Positions 19,420 to 28,872 of a DNA stretch of 64,000 nt are shown piece after piece. Position 1 is the stretch's first letter; every line of letters starts with the position of its first letter. The notes beneath the pieces are model-generated. The model was not told the origin of the DNA, did no database searches, and saw only the letters and a list, made by a program, of their open reading frames with translations. The DNA lies in contig CANGQJ010000002.1 in NCBI GenBank assembly GCA_947456625.1, positions 62,001-126,000 on the forward strand, read 5' to 3'. Source of the DNA: Bacteroidota bacterium (lineage in GTDB: Bacteria; Bacteroidota; Bacteroidia; Chitinophagales; Chitinophagaceae). The translations under genes and the position numbers were made by a program.

Positions 19420-20342
19420 GTTTTAACTGTTGGCACAAAGTTACAAATAATGAAACAGCAAATACTTAAAATTGCCTTAAGAACTATTAATCCGTCTATA
19501 AGAATAATATTGGCATGTATTGATTTTATATGCACTACAACCCTAGAAACAATATATGTTAACACTAAAACTATTAATTCTGAAAGTACATAAAGGACGC
19601 TAAGCTTTGAAATACAAAATAGCGATAAAACAAGAATAGCATTAATTATTAATAAGGGTACAATAATGCGATTTATAGTTTTTAGAATACCAAGTTTTAC
19701 AACAAGGGTATTTACATTTTCATTACTGTCTTTATAAATGTCTTTAATATCAAATAATATGGCTAAAACTAGTATAAATAAAAAAACTTGTGCACTATAA
19801 ATTAAAAGGATATCTGAGATAAATAAGCTGCCTTTTTTTGTTTCTGTACTAAACCAAACTGGTATAAAACATGTTGTTATGGTCCAAACCCAAGCAATTG
19901 AAAAACTTTTAAATATGCCATTGTTCCTTAATAGGTTTGGTATTTTTTGATTCAAAGTTGGTAAATAATACACAAAAGAAAGTAGCAGTGTAATTATTAA
20001 ATAAATTTTGAATTCAAGCCTTGTGCTGTAGACTACTTTTAAAATGTTTAATTTAAATACCCCAATATATATACATAAAAAAGTAAAGGCCAACTGCCTA
20101 TAACGCAAATAAATTTTATGTTTTTGATACCAAACACTTCTATCATTATAAATTCCCTCCTTGAATTCAACTAAGTAAGCATGGGTATAATAAAGTACAG
20201 TTGTTAAATGAATAAAAAGCAGTATAAAAATATCAGGTACAGTATGAAGCACTAATAAATTAGAAGCTAACGCTAACAATACAGCACATATTCCGTAGCA
20301 CTGGTTGCTCCACAATAAAATACCTTTCCAATCAATGTTCAC
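19416..20342 (-). CDS. UbiA-like polytopic membrane protein, function unknown
   Basis: About 8-9 TM; LFDIKDIYKDSNENVNTLVVKLG resembles UbiA second Asp motif; first NDxxDxxxD motif not seen; 4-nt overlap with response regulator. Confidence 0.55.
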   Translation of the reverse strand: MNIDWKGILLWSNQCYGICAVLLALASNLLVLHTVPDIFILLFIHLTTVLYYTHAYLVEFKEGIYNDRSVWYQKHKIYLRYRQLAFTFLCIYIGVFKLNILKVVYSTRLEFKIYLIITLLLSFVYYLPTLNQKIPNLLRNNGIFKSFSIAWVWTITTCFIPVWFSTETKKGSLFISDILLIYSAQVFLFILVLAILFDIKDIYKDSNENVNTLVVKLGILKTINRIIVPLLIINAILVLSLFCISKLSVLYVLSELIVLVLTYIVSRVVVHIKSIHANIILIDGLIVLKAILSICCFIICNFVPTVKT

Positions 20343-20393
20343 TTAGTAATGGATACTTTTAATTATTAGAAGATGGATTATAAAAATAACTTC

Positions 20394-21911
20394 TTATTCT
20401 TTAGTTAAATGATATTCTTGTATTAAAGCAGGATTTTCGGGCGACAAAGTAAATGACATATTTAAATTTCCCTTTTCACATTCCAATATACAATACCCCC
20501 TTAATTGATTTTCTGCAATCATGGTATTTACTTTTTTAATTTTCCCAACACTACTGAATAATGTTAAAGATTCTTTTTTAAGCATGTCAATAGGGTAATC
20601 ATCAAAAAAGTTTTCAGCAAAAACGGGTTGTATATTTTCCCATTTTTCAATCATTGCAACAAGCGCCATTTGACGTTTAGCAAGTATGGGGGAAACACTT
20701 GTCTGCCTTGGTTTTAATTGAGCCATTTGTACTAAGGTATCCAACACAACGGTATTAATATAGGCTGTTGGTGCGTAGGTAACATTTGCAAATAAAATTA
20801 CGCCAACTCCATAATCTGGCAAGAACTGCCAGTTACTTCCAAATCCGGGCAGGCCGCCTGTATGTCCAATATTTTTTTTATGCTCCGCATCGATCATCCA
20901 TCTTAAACCAAAATTATATGCACTAGAGACTGCTAGTTTTTTACCATTAGGAAATGTATAATTAGGATTTAAAGCAACAAAACGTGCGGGTTGATGCATT
21001 TCTCTAAGGGTAGCTCTTTTAATGGGCAGTGTCTCGGGATTGTTACGTTCTGGCCAAGCAGCTTCATGCATAGCTACGTATTTTCCAAACATATCAATAG
21101 AGGTTATCATACCACCCATGGCTCCATAAATACCATCTTTTAAAGGTTGCTCCCTACGCCACTTATCATTAATATACCTGTATCCAAAAGCAAATTTATC
21201 CTTAGGTATTTGAGTATACTCATAAGTAGTACTATTCATTCCAAGTGGGTCTAAAATATTTTTTTTAATATACACGTCATAAGTCAGGCCCGAAACTTTA
21301 TGAATAATATATCCAAGCATTGCAAAACCTAGGTTACTATATTCATACTCCACCCCCGATACATTTGAAAATGAAAGTTTTCCTTTTATTAAATCCAGTA
21401 AGTCCTTTTCTGTGTCGGCTAACTGCCTATCGCCCCAGGGGTTATCCTCCGGAAATCCAGCACTATGGCTCATTAACTGTCTAATAGTAATAGGAGCTGC
21501 GTCCTTGGTTAAACCCTGGCCCCTTAATTGTGGAATATACATTGCTACAGGATCATCTAATTTTAATTTACCTGCATCTCGTAATTTTAATATCGCCAAG
21601 GAGGTGAAACTTTTTGACATGGACGCTATGCGAAACATGGAACTAGTAGTAGCAGGAATTTTTTCCTCTAAGTTGGCATAACCACTTGCCCCTTTATACA
21701 GTAATTGACCATCTACTACAATGCCATAGGCATAACCAGGAAAATGATTTTCAAGTGCATATTGCGCATATATTTTTTCAATTACAGGAATTGCTTTTTT
21801 TATGCGTTCTAGACGTGTATTGTCGTTAAAAGCAGCTGGCGTAAAACTTCTTGGGTTTTGAGCATGCGCAAAAAATGGAAGCGCTAATACTACCATTATT
21901 ATTTTTCTCAT
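20394..21911 (-). CDS. Serine hydrolase (beta-lactamase family)
   Basis: SMSKSFTSLAIL (SxxK), YEYSNLGFAMLGYII (YxN), GHTGGLPGFGS. Confidence 0.9.
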   Translation of the reverse strand: MRKIIMVVLALPFFAHAQNPRSFTPAAFNDNTRLERIKKAIPVIEKIYAQYALENHFPGYAYGIVVDGQLLYKGASGYANLEEKIPATTSSMFRIASMSKSFTSLAILKLRDAGKLKLDDPVAMYIPQLRGQGLTKDAAPITIRQLMSHSAGFPEDNPWGDRQLADTEKDLLDLIKGKLSFSNVSGVEYEYSNLGFAMLGYIIHKVSGLTYDVYIKKNILDPLGMNSTTYEYTQIPKDKFAFGYRYINDKWRREQPLKDGIYGAMGGMITSIDMFGKYVAMHEAAWPERNNPETLPIKRATLREMHQPARFVALNPNYTFPNGKKLAVSSAYNFGLRWMIDAEHKKNIGHTGGLPGFGSNWQFLPDYGVGVILFANVTYAPTAYINTVVLDTLVQMAQLKPRQTSVSPILAKRQMALVAMIEKWENIQPVFAENFFDDYPIDMLKKESLTLFSSVGKIKKVNTMIAENQLRGYCILECEKGNLNMSFTLSPENPALIQEYHLTKE

Positions 21912-23974
21912 TTTTTAAATTTTCTATTGATAAATTCAAAAGTATGCTCGTCTACCATTAACCAACTTTTGTACATTAAAAATCCATGGATTTCGTCGGG
22001 TAATATTTTTTCTTCTACTTCCACACCTTGTTTTCTTAATTGATGTATCATGTGAATGGTTTCTGTAAAAGGTACATTTCGGTCATCGTCACCATGAATA
22101 AACAAGGTAGGATTTTTCCAATTTTTTGCATAATACACCGGAGAGGATTTGTAAGCCCTTTGTGCATATGCGGTAACCAATAAGCTATCATACCAAGGAG
22201 TGAAAGTAGGTTCTTCATCGTTCCAATTATGTACCCCATGAATGTCCACGCCCGTTGCAAACAAATCTCCTCTTTGTGCTAATCCGTGTGCAGTAAGGTA
22301 TCCGCCATAACTGCCACCCCATAAACCAATACGCTTAGCGTCTACATCTTTTCTGGATTTTAAATATTCACCAGCACCAATAAGATCTCTTACCTCGGAT
22401 GCACCAGTCATACCATAGTTTTTAGCTTCTCTAAAATCAAGTCCATACCCAATACCACTTCGGTAGTTTAATGCCATTACAATATACCCTTGACTAGCAA
22501 AATATTCGTTTAATGCATAGGCATTGGAGTAATAAGAACTGTAATTAAAGCCCTCTAACATTTGACGACGACTACCTCCATGTAAAAATATTACTGCTGG
22601 ATATTTTTTTGTTGGGTCGTAATTATTAGGTAAAAATAATTGAGCCGGCGCTAAATTGCCGTCGGTAGCTTTAACCATAATGGTTTTAGGCGTTACTAAA
22701 TTGGAAGGGAAATTTTTTGGAAATAAATCAGCACCCAACACAACAGTTTCTGTTCCATTTGTAAAGCTAGGCCAAGAAGGCTTGGTGGCGGATGCACTTA
22801 AATAAGCAACTCCAGTTTTTAAGCTTGCAGGGTTGTAATCAATATGAGCACCTGGAGTAACTAAAACTGGACTACCACCATTTGAATTTACAGTCCAAAT
22901 ATGGCGTCTGTTAATGTCTGAAATATTAGTCACATAAATAATGGTTTCTTTATCCTGTTGCAATTGCATTGTTTCTACTTCCCCGTTGCCTGGTGTAAGT
23001 TCTTTCACTTTTTTATTATCTAACTCAATGCTATATAAATGCACCCAACCTGTTTTTTCCCAAGGAAAAACAATTGTATTATTTTTGGTCCATGCTATTT
23101 TATTACCCCCTGCTGGTAAATCATTTACCCATACCGATCCTTTTCCTAAGTCGGCTGTAAATAAGTTAGTTGCTTTTCCGGAAGCCACATCTACCACCAT
23201 TAATTGCCAAGGCTGTTGGCTACTAGGCTTAGGATCAAACAAAACTTCATGTCTAATGTTTGGACGTCTTATAAAAGCAATTTGCGTGCCTTGTGTATTC
23301 CATACTGGGTCTGAATCTACATAGGTCGAAGGGTCTAGATATTTTACCGTATTGGATTCTAAATTATAAACTCCAATAAAGCTATGCTCTTCACGAGCAG
23401 ATACAAATGAAATATAATTTCCATTGCTATTAAAATGTAGTCCACTCACTGCTCCCCTTGCTAAAAATAGAGGCTCCGCATTCAATGGCTCTTTGGTTAA
23501 ATTCACCTTCCAAGCTTTACCGCCCTGGGTAAACACCAATAATTTTCCGTCAGGGCTTATAGCAAATCCACTTCCCTTTGTTATTTTTTTAACTTCTTTG
23601 GTTGCGATAGTTAGAACATAAATATTTTGCTCTGTAGTAGTTTGTAATTGTGCAGGATTAGCGGGTTCCCCTTTGGTATTAACCGTATTGCCTTTTACAA
23701 AAAATAGTTGTTCGTTATTGGGTGAAAATTGTAAACTATTAATTTCAACGCCATCGTCCATTGTAAAATTAGTTAGCACTTGCACTGCTTTTTCCTGAGG
23801 CACACTATAATATATGTTACGTATTCCTTTTTCATTAAACACCCAAGCAACAGCATTTCCAGCATGGTTAGCTACTAAGTCCGAAGGGAATGCGGGTGCT
23901 AAATAGTCTTGAATTTTTTGTGCATTAACATGAATGCAGGCAATCATAAACAATAAGGCAAATAATTTTTTCAT
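21908..23974 (-). CDS. S9 family peptidase (prolyl oligopeptidase-like)
   Basis: WDxx/TolB-like propeller; GLWGGSYGGYLTAHGLAQ, FIHGDDDRNVPF, EIHGF; start at MKKLFALLF. Confidence 0.92.
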   Translation of the reverse strand: MKKLFALLFMIACIHVNAQKIQDYLAPAFPSDLVANHAGNAVAWVFNEKGIRNIYYSVPQEKAVQVLTNFTMDDGVEINSLQFSPNNEQLFFVKGNTVNTKGEPANPAQLQTTTEQNIYVLTIATKEVKKITKGSGFAISPDGKLLVFTQGGKAWKVNLTKEPLNAEPLFLARGAVSGLHFNSNGNYISFVSAREEHSFIGVYNLESNTVKYLDPSTYVDSDPVWNTQGTQIAFIRRPNIRHEVLFDPKPSSQQPWQLMVVDVASGKATNLFTADLGKGSVWVNDLPAGGNKIAWTKNNTIVFPWEKTGWVHLYSIELDNKKVKELTPGNGEVETMQLQQDKETIIYVTNISDINRRHIWTVNSNGGSPVLVTPGAHIDYNPASLKTGVAYLSASATKPSWPSFTNGTETVVLGADLFPKNFPSNLVTPKTIMVKATDGNLAPAQLFLPNNYDPTKKYPAVIFLHGGSRRQMLEGFNYSSYYSNAYALNEYFASQGYIVMALNYRSGIGYGLDFREAKNYGMTGASEVRDLIGAGEYLKSRKDVDAKRIGLWGGSYGGYLTAHGLAQRGDLFATGVDIHGVHNWNDEEPTFTPWYDSLLVTAYAQRAYKSSPVYYAKNWKNPTLFIHGDDDRNVPFTETIHMIHQLRKQGVEVEEKILPDEIHGFLMYKSWLMVDEHTFEFINRKFKK

Positions 23975-24073
23975 GGCAATAATTATAAAGTAAGTGTAGA
24001 ATTGTACTTCTAATTTAATCAAATTTTAAGCAAGAACTTATTATTTTAAACTCATTATTAAGTTTAGAAAATA

Positions 24074-24104
24074 AAAATGGCCTCCAAATTGGAGGCCATT
24101 TTTG
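24074..24104. terminator. Intrinsic terminator
   Basis: AAAAATGGCCTCCAAATTGGAGGCCATTTTT. Confidence 0.85.
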
Positions 24105-24125
24105 TAAATATGCTAATTTAAAATA

Positions 24126-25613
24126 TTAGTATCCAGGATTTTGAGCAATGTTTGGATTTACTAAGATTTCATCGTTAGGAATTGGGAAAATTCTGTTGAT
24201 GTTACCTGGAGCAACTGCAGTATAAGTGTAGTTGTTACTTGCATCCTGAGTTTGAGGCTTATTAAACGTTAAGTTTAAACGCATTAAATCCCAAAAACGG
24301 TAACCTTCAAAAGCAAACTCTTTTGCACGCTCATTTAAGATATCAGTTAACACTTGAGTACCAGTGCTAGCGTACACAACGTTTGGATCTCTTTTAGTAG
24401 CAAAAGTATTTAATGTAGCATTTGCACCTGCAATATCACCTAAGTTGTATTGCGCTTCAGCTAAAATTAAATAAGCTTCAGAGAAACGTAAAATTTTCAC
24501 GTCATCGTAGTTAATAACATCTATAGGATATTTAATTACATAATTAGCAGTTCCAGCTTGACCAGAACGAGTGCTTGGTGTAATTAAACCTTTTCTTGTA
24601 TCTGTTGCAGTGAAAGAATCATAGAAACCTTTAGTGGCTAAAATGTCGCCATAAGAACCGCCATTGGTTTTTGGAACATATAAGTTAGCTAAAGTACCAT
24701 CACCAACACTGTTGTTTGCGTCAGAAGTAACTTCAAACATAGTTTCAGTTTTGCTTACCAACGGAGAAGCACCAATCCAATAAGACATTACGCCTGAAGC
24801 ACTCACTAATGAGAAACCGCTATTAGCAATTACATCAGTTGCAGTAGCTTTAGCATTTGCCCAATCACCTTTGTTTTGATAAACTCTTGCAGTTAATAAT
24901 TTAATTGCGAATTTGCTCATGAATGATGAGTTTACCGCTCTTGTTTTATTAGTTGCAGCAAAGGTCATTGTTTCACCTTGATTGTATTTAGCTAAAGAAG
25001 TTGCTTTTGCTAAATCTGATAATACTTGCGTATAAACAGCAGCTACGGAAGCTCTTGAAGGCTTAATAGTAGCGTCAAAGCTATTTACAATAGGCACACC
25101 TGGGTTTGAATTTGGATCACCTACAGTATATGGTAAACCATAGTTACGTACTAAGTCAAAGTAAATCATACCTCTAATAGCATATGCTTCAGAAAGTAAT
25201 TGGCTTACGTTAGCACTTTTTGCAGGATCTAAACCAGCATTGATTACTAAGTTCGCATTTTTAATAGCAGAATAGGCATTAATCCATACTGCAGAAGCGT
25301 AACCATCAGTTTTAGTTAAATTGTAGTTGTTAAAGCTTAAATATCTACCAGAGTTTTGGTTAGATAAGAAAACGTTGTCCGCCATTAAATCGCCTTTAAC
25401 CGCATAAGTACGACCATAAAAATCGGTAGCTCTTAACGAAGCGTATAAACCGTTTACAGCAGTGTTCATATCGTCTTCGCTATTAATAGCTTGGGCTAAT
25501 ACTACTGAACTGTAAGGTTTTGCATCCAAAAACGACTTTGAGCAACCGAACATAATAACTGCGGCTCCGACTGCTAAGAACATTTTTGAAATGTTGTTGA
25601 AATTATTTTTCAT
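24126..25613 (-). CDS. RagB/SusD family outer membrane lipoprotein
   Basis: Lipobox VIMFGCSKSFLD; ILRFSEAYLILAEAQYNLGD, EFAFEGYRFWDLMRL, IFPIPNDEILVNPNIAQNPGY. Confidence 0.95.
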   Translation of the reverse strand: MKNNFNNISKMFLAVGAAVIMFGCSKSFLDAKPYSSVVLAQAINSEDDMNTAVNGLYASLRATDFYGRTYAVKGDLMADNVFLSNQNSGRYLSFNNYNLTKTDGYASAVWINAYSAIKNANLVINAGLDPAKSANVSQLLSEAYAIRGMIYFDLVRNYGLPYTVGDPNSNPGVPIVNSFDATIKPSRASVAAVYTQVLSDLAKATSLAKYNQGETMTFAATNKTRAVNSSFMSKFAIKLLTARVYQNKGDWANAKATATDVIANSGFSLVSASGVMSYWIGASPLVSKTETMFEVTSDANNSVGDGTLANLYVPKTNGGSYGDILATKGFYDSFTATDTRKGLITPSTRSGQAGTANYVIKYPIDVINYDDVKILRFSEAYLILAEAQYNLGDIAGANATLNTFATKRDPNVVYASTGTQVLTDILNERAKEFAFEGYRFWDLMRLNLTFNKPQTQDASNNYTYTAVAPGNINRIFPIPNDEILVNPNIAQNPGY

Positions 25614-25642
25614 ATAAAAATATTATAAGTAGTGATGAATAA

Positions 25643-28600
25643 TTAGAAAGTAACATTCAATCCAAACGTAAATGATTTAGAAGCAAATACTTGTTGGTTG
25701 TTTATACCAGTAATACCTTGCTCAGGATCACTTAACAAATTATCATCAAATGTTTTTGTCCATAAATTGGTACCTCTAGCATAAATATTCACACCATTAA
25801 CGTGGAATTTATCAAGTACTTTTTTATCGTTGTATTTATAAGATAATTGTACGTTTCTTAAACGGATATAATCACCTTTTGACAATAAACGATCAGAACC
25901 TGAAGCAGATACTACCGATGAACTTGCTACGTATTTAGGCACATTGGTAATGTCGCCTGGCTTTTGCCAACGTAATAAGTTAATTGCGTATTTACCACGA
26001 GTAGAGTAAGTACCGTCTAAGAAATACTGTGCGTAAGCTTCTTGGATGTAGTTACCAAAGTTGTAGTAAAAGTCAAAGTTTAATGAGAATCCTTTGTAAG
26101 TAAATGTGTTACCCAAATTACCATAATACTTAGGATCTGCTTGCTTGCCTACTAAGAATAAAGGAGCAGCTGTTCTGTTAGTAGTAGTGTTTGTTCTTGT
26201 ACTATCAGTATAGTAAAGTGCAGCACCATTAGCAGGATCAACACCAGCCCAACCTCTGTTATAGAAGCTATAGAATGGTTGTCCAACTCTTAATAAATAA
26301 GAACCGTTTAATTGATCCCCTGTTGGTAAGCTAGTTACTTTATTTTGGTTATGTGTATAGCTCATATTTACTTCCCATTGGAAATCTTTCATTCTAATTG
26401 GAACTAAATTTAATGTAAGTTCAATACCCTCGTTTTGTAAGCTACCTACGTTATTAATATAACCAGTGAAACCTGTTGTACGAGATAAGTTTTGGTTTAA
26501 CAATGAACCTTCGGTTTTACGAATGTAATAATCCACTGTTGCATTAATTCTGCTATCTAAGAAACCAATGTTAGTACCAATGTCAAATTGGTTGTTCTTT
26601 TCCCAAGTTAATGCAGTGTTACCAATGTTGCTAAATGTACCACCCGCAACACCGTTGTAGTTTGCACCAAATGAGTAAGAAGGTCTCCATGTGTAGTTAC
26701 CAATTTCGGCGTTACCGTTGGTACCATAACTAGAGTGTAATTTAAATGCAGACAATGCTTTCACATCTTTAAATGCTGCCTCAGAAAGTAAATTCCAAGA
26801 AGCACCTACTGACCAGAAATTACCATAAGGATTTTCAATACCAAAACGAGAAGATCCATCACGACGGAAAGATCCGTATAATGTATACTTATCTAATAAT
26901 GATAAAGTTGTATTTGCGAAGTAACCTTCAAAAGTATAATCGTTCGCGTAAACCTTACCGTTGGTAGAAGTTGCCGCGTTAGAGTTAATGTATAAATCAG
27001 AACGTGGAGGGAAACCAGTCACGTCACCAATTTGTTGGAATTGTTGGCTCTTAATAGCCTCTTGACCCACTTTCATATCGGCATAAAAACGCTTAACCTT
27101 ATTGATATCTAAGTGATAGTCTAATTGGTTAATGATGTCATATAAGAAAGTACGCGTAATAATAGAGATACCTTCACCATTTGCACCAGAACCATCACCA
27201 TGGAATGGGTTGTTGAATTGATACTCTTCGTTATTTGTATATTGTAAGTTAACAGTAGTTGAATACTTTAAACCTGGAGCTAATTTGTACTCTACGTTTT
27301 GGTTCATGATACCGTTTAAACTTTTTATCCATCTTTTATCGTTAGCCGCTACATACAAAGGATTATAGTGTGCAGGGAAACCTAAGTTATCACCAGCAAT
27401 ATTATAAGAACCATCTGGACGGAAAGGATTTTGTGTTGGTCTTAATACTAAAGACACATACGCTGGGTTACCAAAATAACCACCACCACCTGAAGGACCT
27501 GAAGAAGCTAATGCAGAATTTTGAACTACACTACCCGCAGATACTTTAGTTGTAAATGATAATTTATCTGTAGCGTTATGGGTAACTTTTACGTTACCAG
27601 TCACTCTTGTTAAGTCAGTACCAATAGTAGTACCCTCTTGCTTAAAGTAACCGCCCGATGCAAAGAATTTAGTTTTTGCATCACCACCACTCACGCTTAA
27701 GTTATATTGTTTTTGCTCACCTGGTCTTGTGATTAAACCAAACCAGTCAACGTCTACACCATTACCAAAACCATAACCATTAACAGTAGATGCAATGGTT
27801 GCTGCAGAAGAACCGTTATTGGCTAAACCTTCTTTTAATAATTCCATCCAGTCGTTTGTTCTTAAAGGACGACCCGCTGGAGGAGGTAAAATAACATTAT
27901 TTTGACCTACTTCAGTATCAAAACGGAATTGAGTTTTTCCTGTTCTACCACTTTTAGTAGTAATTACAATTACACCATTCGCACCACGAGAACCGTAGAT
28001 AGAAGTTGCTGCCGCATCTTTTAATACAGTTACGTTTTCGATATCATCAGAGTTAATTGTAGATAATACGTTTGTAGAAGGGTTGATGTTAAATCCACCA
28101 CCGTTACCGTTTGAAAGGTCACCGTCGTTAATTTGAGCACCATCCACAATGTACAAAGGACGCGCACCAGAGTAAGAGAATGAACCCACACCTCTAATAC
28201 GTATTGGAGTCACCGCACCAGGTTGACCTGTTGAAGATGTTGCCTGTAAACCAGGAGCAGCACCTTGTAACATTTGATCTAATGATGCAAAAGGTTTGTT
28301 TTCAATCTTACTTGCATCAATTTTAGAAATAGAAGCAGTTACGTTTGATCTCTTTTGAGTACCGTAACCTACTACCACAACTTCTTCTAATTGAGAAGAG
28401 GTAGCTTCTAATTTAATTGTAAAATTTGTGTTATTACCGATTGTCACCTGTGCCTCTTCAAAGTTAATTGACTTAACTACAAGGGCTTTAGCTGTTGCTG
28501 GAACTGCTAATTTAAAAGATCCGTCTTCACTTGTATTAGCACCAATTTTTGTGCCTTTTACAATCACTGAAGCATTTGCTACAGGGACGCCTTTTTGATC

Positions 28601-28690
28601 GGTTACTCTACCAGTTAACTGACGTGTTTGTGCAAAAACTGACACAACAGTTAGTAAACTTAGAGTCAACATCAACATAAGTTTTCTCAT
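25643..28690 (-). CDS. SusC/RagA family TonB-linked outer membrane protein
   Basis: CarboxypepD_reg N-domain, EEVVVVGYGTQKRSNVTASIS, plug VLKDAAATSIYGSRGANGVIVITTKSG, terminal aromatic F. Confidence 0.96.
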   Translation of the reverse strand: MRKLMLMLTLSLLTVVSVFAQTRQLTGRVTDQKGVPVANASVIVKGTKIGANTSEDGSFKLAVPATAKALVVKSINFEEAQVTIGNNTNFTIKLEATSSQLEEVVVVGYGTQKRSNVTASISKIDASKIENKPFASLDQMLQGAAPGLQATSSTGQPGAVTPIRIRGVGSFSYSGARPLYIVDGAQINDGDLSNGNGGGFNINPSTNVLSTINSDDIENVTVLKDAAATSIYGSRGANGVIVITTKSGRTGKTQFRFDTEVGQNNVILPPPAGRPLRTNDWMELLKEGLANNGSSAATIASTVNGYGFGNGVDVDWFGLITRPGEQKQYNLSVSGGDAKTKFFASGGYFKQEGTTIGTDLTRVTGNVKVTHNATDKLSFTTKVSAGSVVQNSALASSGPSGGGGYFGNPAYVSLVLRPTQNPFRPDGSYNIAGDNLGFPAHYNPLYVAANDKRWIKSLNGIMNQNVEYKLAPGLKYSTTVNLQYTNNEEYQFNNPFHGDGSGANGEGISIITRTFLYDIINQLDYHLDINKVKRFYADMKVGQEAIKSQQFQQIGDVTGFPPRSDLYINSNAATSTNGKVYANDYTFEGYFANTTLSLLDKYTLYGSFRRDGSSRFGIENPYGNFWSVGASWNLLSEAAFKDVKALSAFKLHSSYGTNGNAEIGNYTWRPSYSFGANYNGVAGGTFSNIGNTALTWEKNNQFDIGTNIGFLDSRINATVDYYIRKTEGSLLNQNLSRTTGFTGYINNVGSLQNEGIELTLNLVPIRMKDFQWEVNMSYTHNQNKVTSLPTGDQLNGSYLLRVGQPFYSFYNRGWAGVDPANGAALYYTDSTRTNTTTNRTAAPLFLVGKQADPKYYGNLGNTFTYKGFSLNFDFYYNFGNYIQEAYAQYFLDGTYSTRGKYAINLLRWQKPGDITNVPKYVASSSVVSASGSDRLLSKGDYIRLRNVQLSYKYNDKKVLDKFHVNGVNIYARGTNLWTKTFDDNLLSDPEQGITGINNQQVFASKSFTFGLNVTF

Positions 28691-28872
28691 ATAAAAAATT
28701 TAGAAAGCAAATTTAACAATTATTAGCAGATATTAATGAAATGTTAAAGTTATTCTAAGTAAATTTTCAAATGATTAAGCATTGTTTCTAAGTATTTGTT
28801 AAACAGTGACTTAAACAATAAATATTTATTTTATAATAAATATTACTTATGTATAATATATTGTATTATAAT

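Noticed and set aside
28810-28872. AT-rich palindromic stretch between penicillin acylase and SusC genes
   Set aside because: Composition is nearly pure A/T, so inverted repeats such as AATAAATATTTATT are expected by chance.
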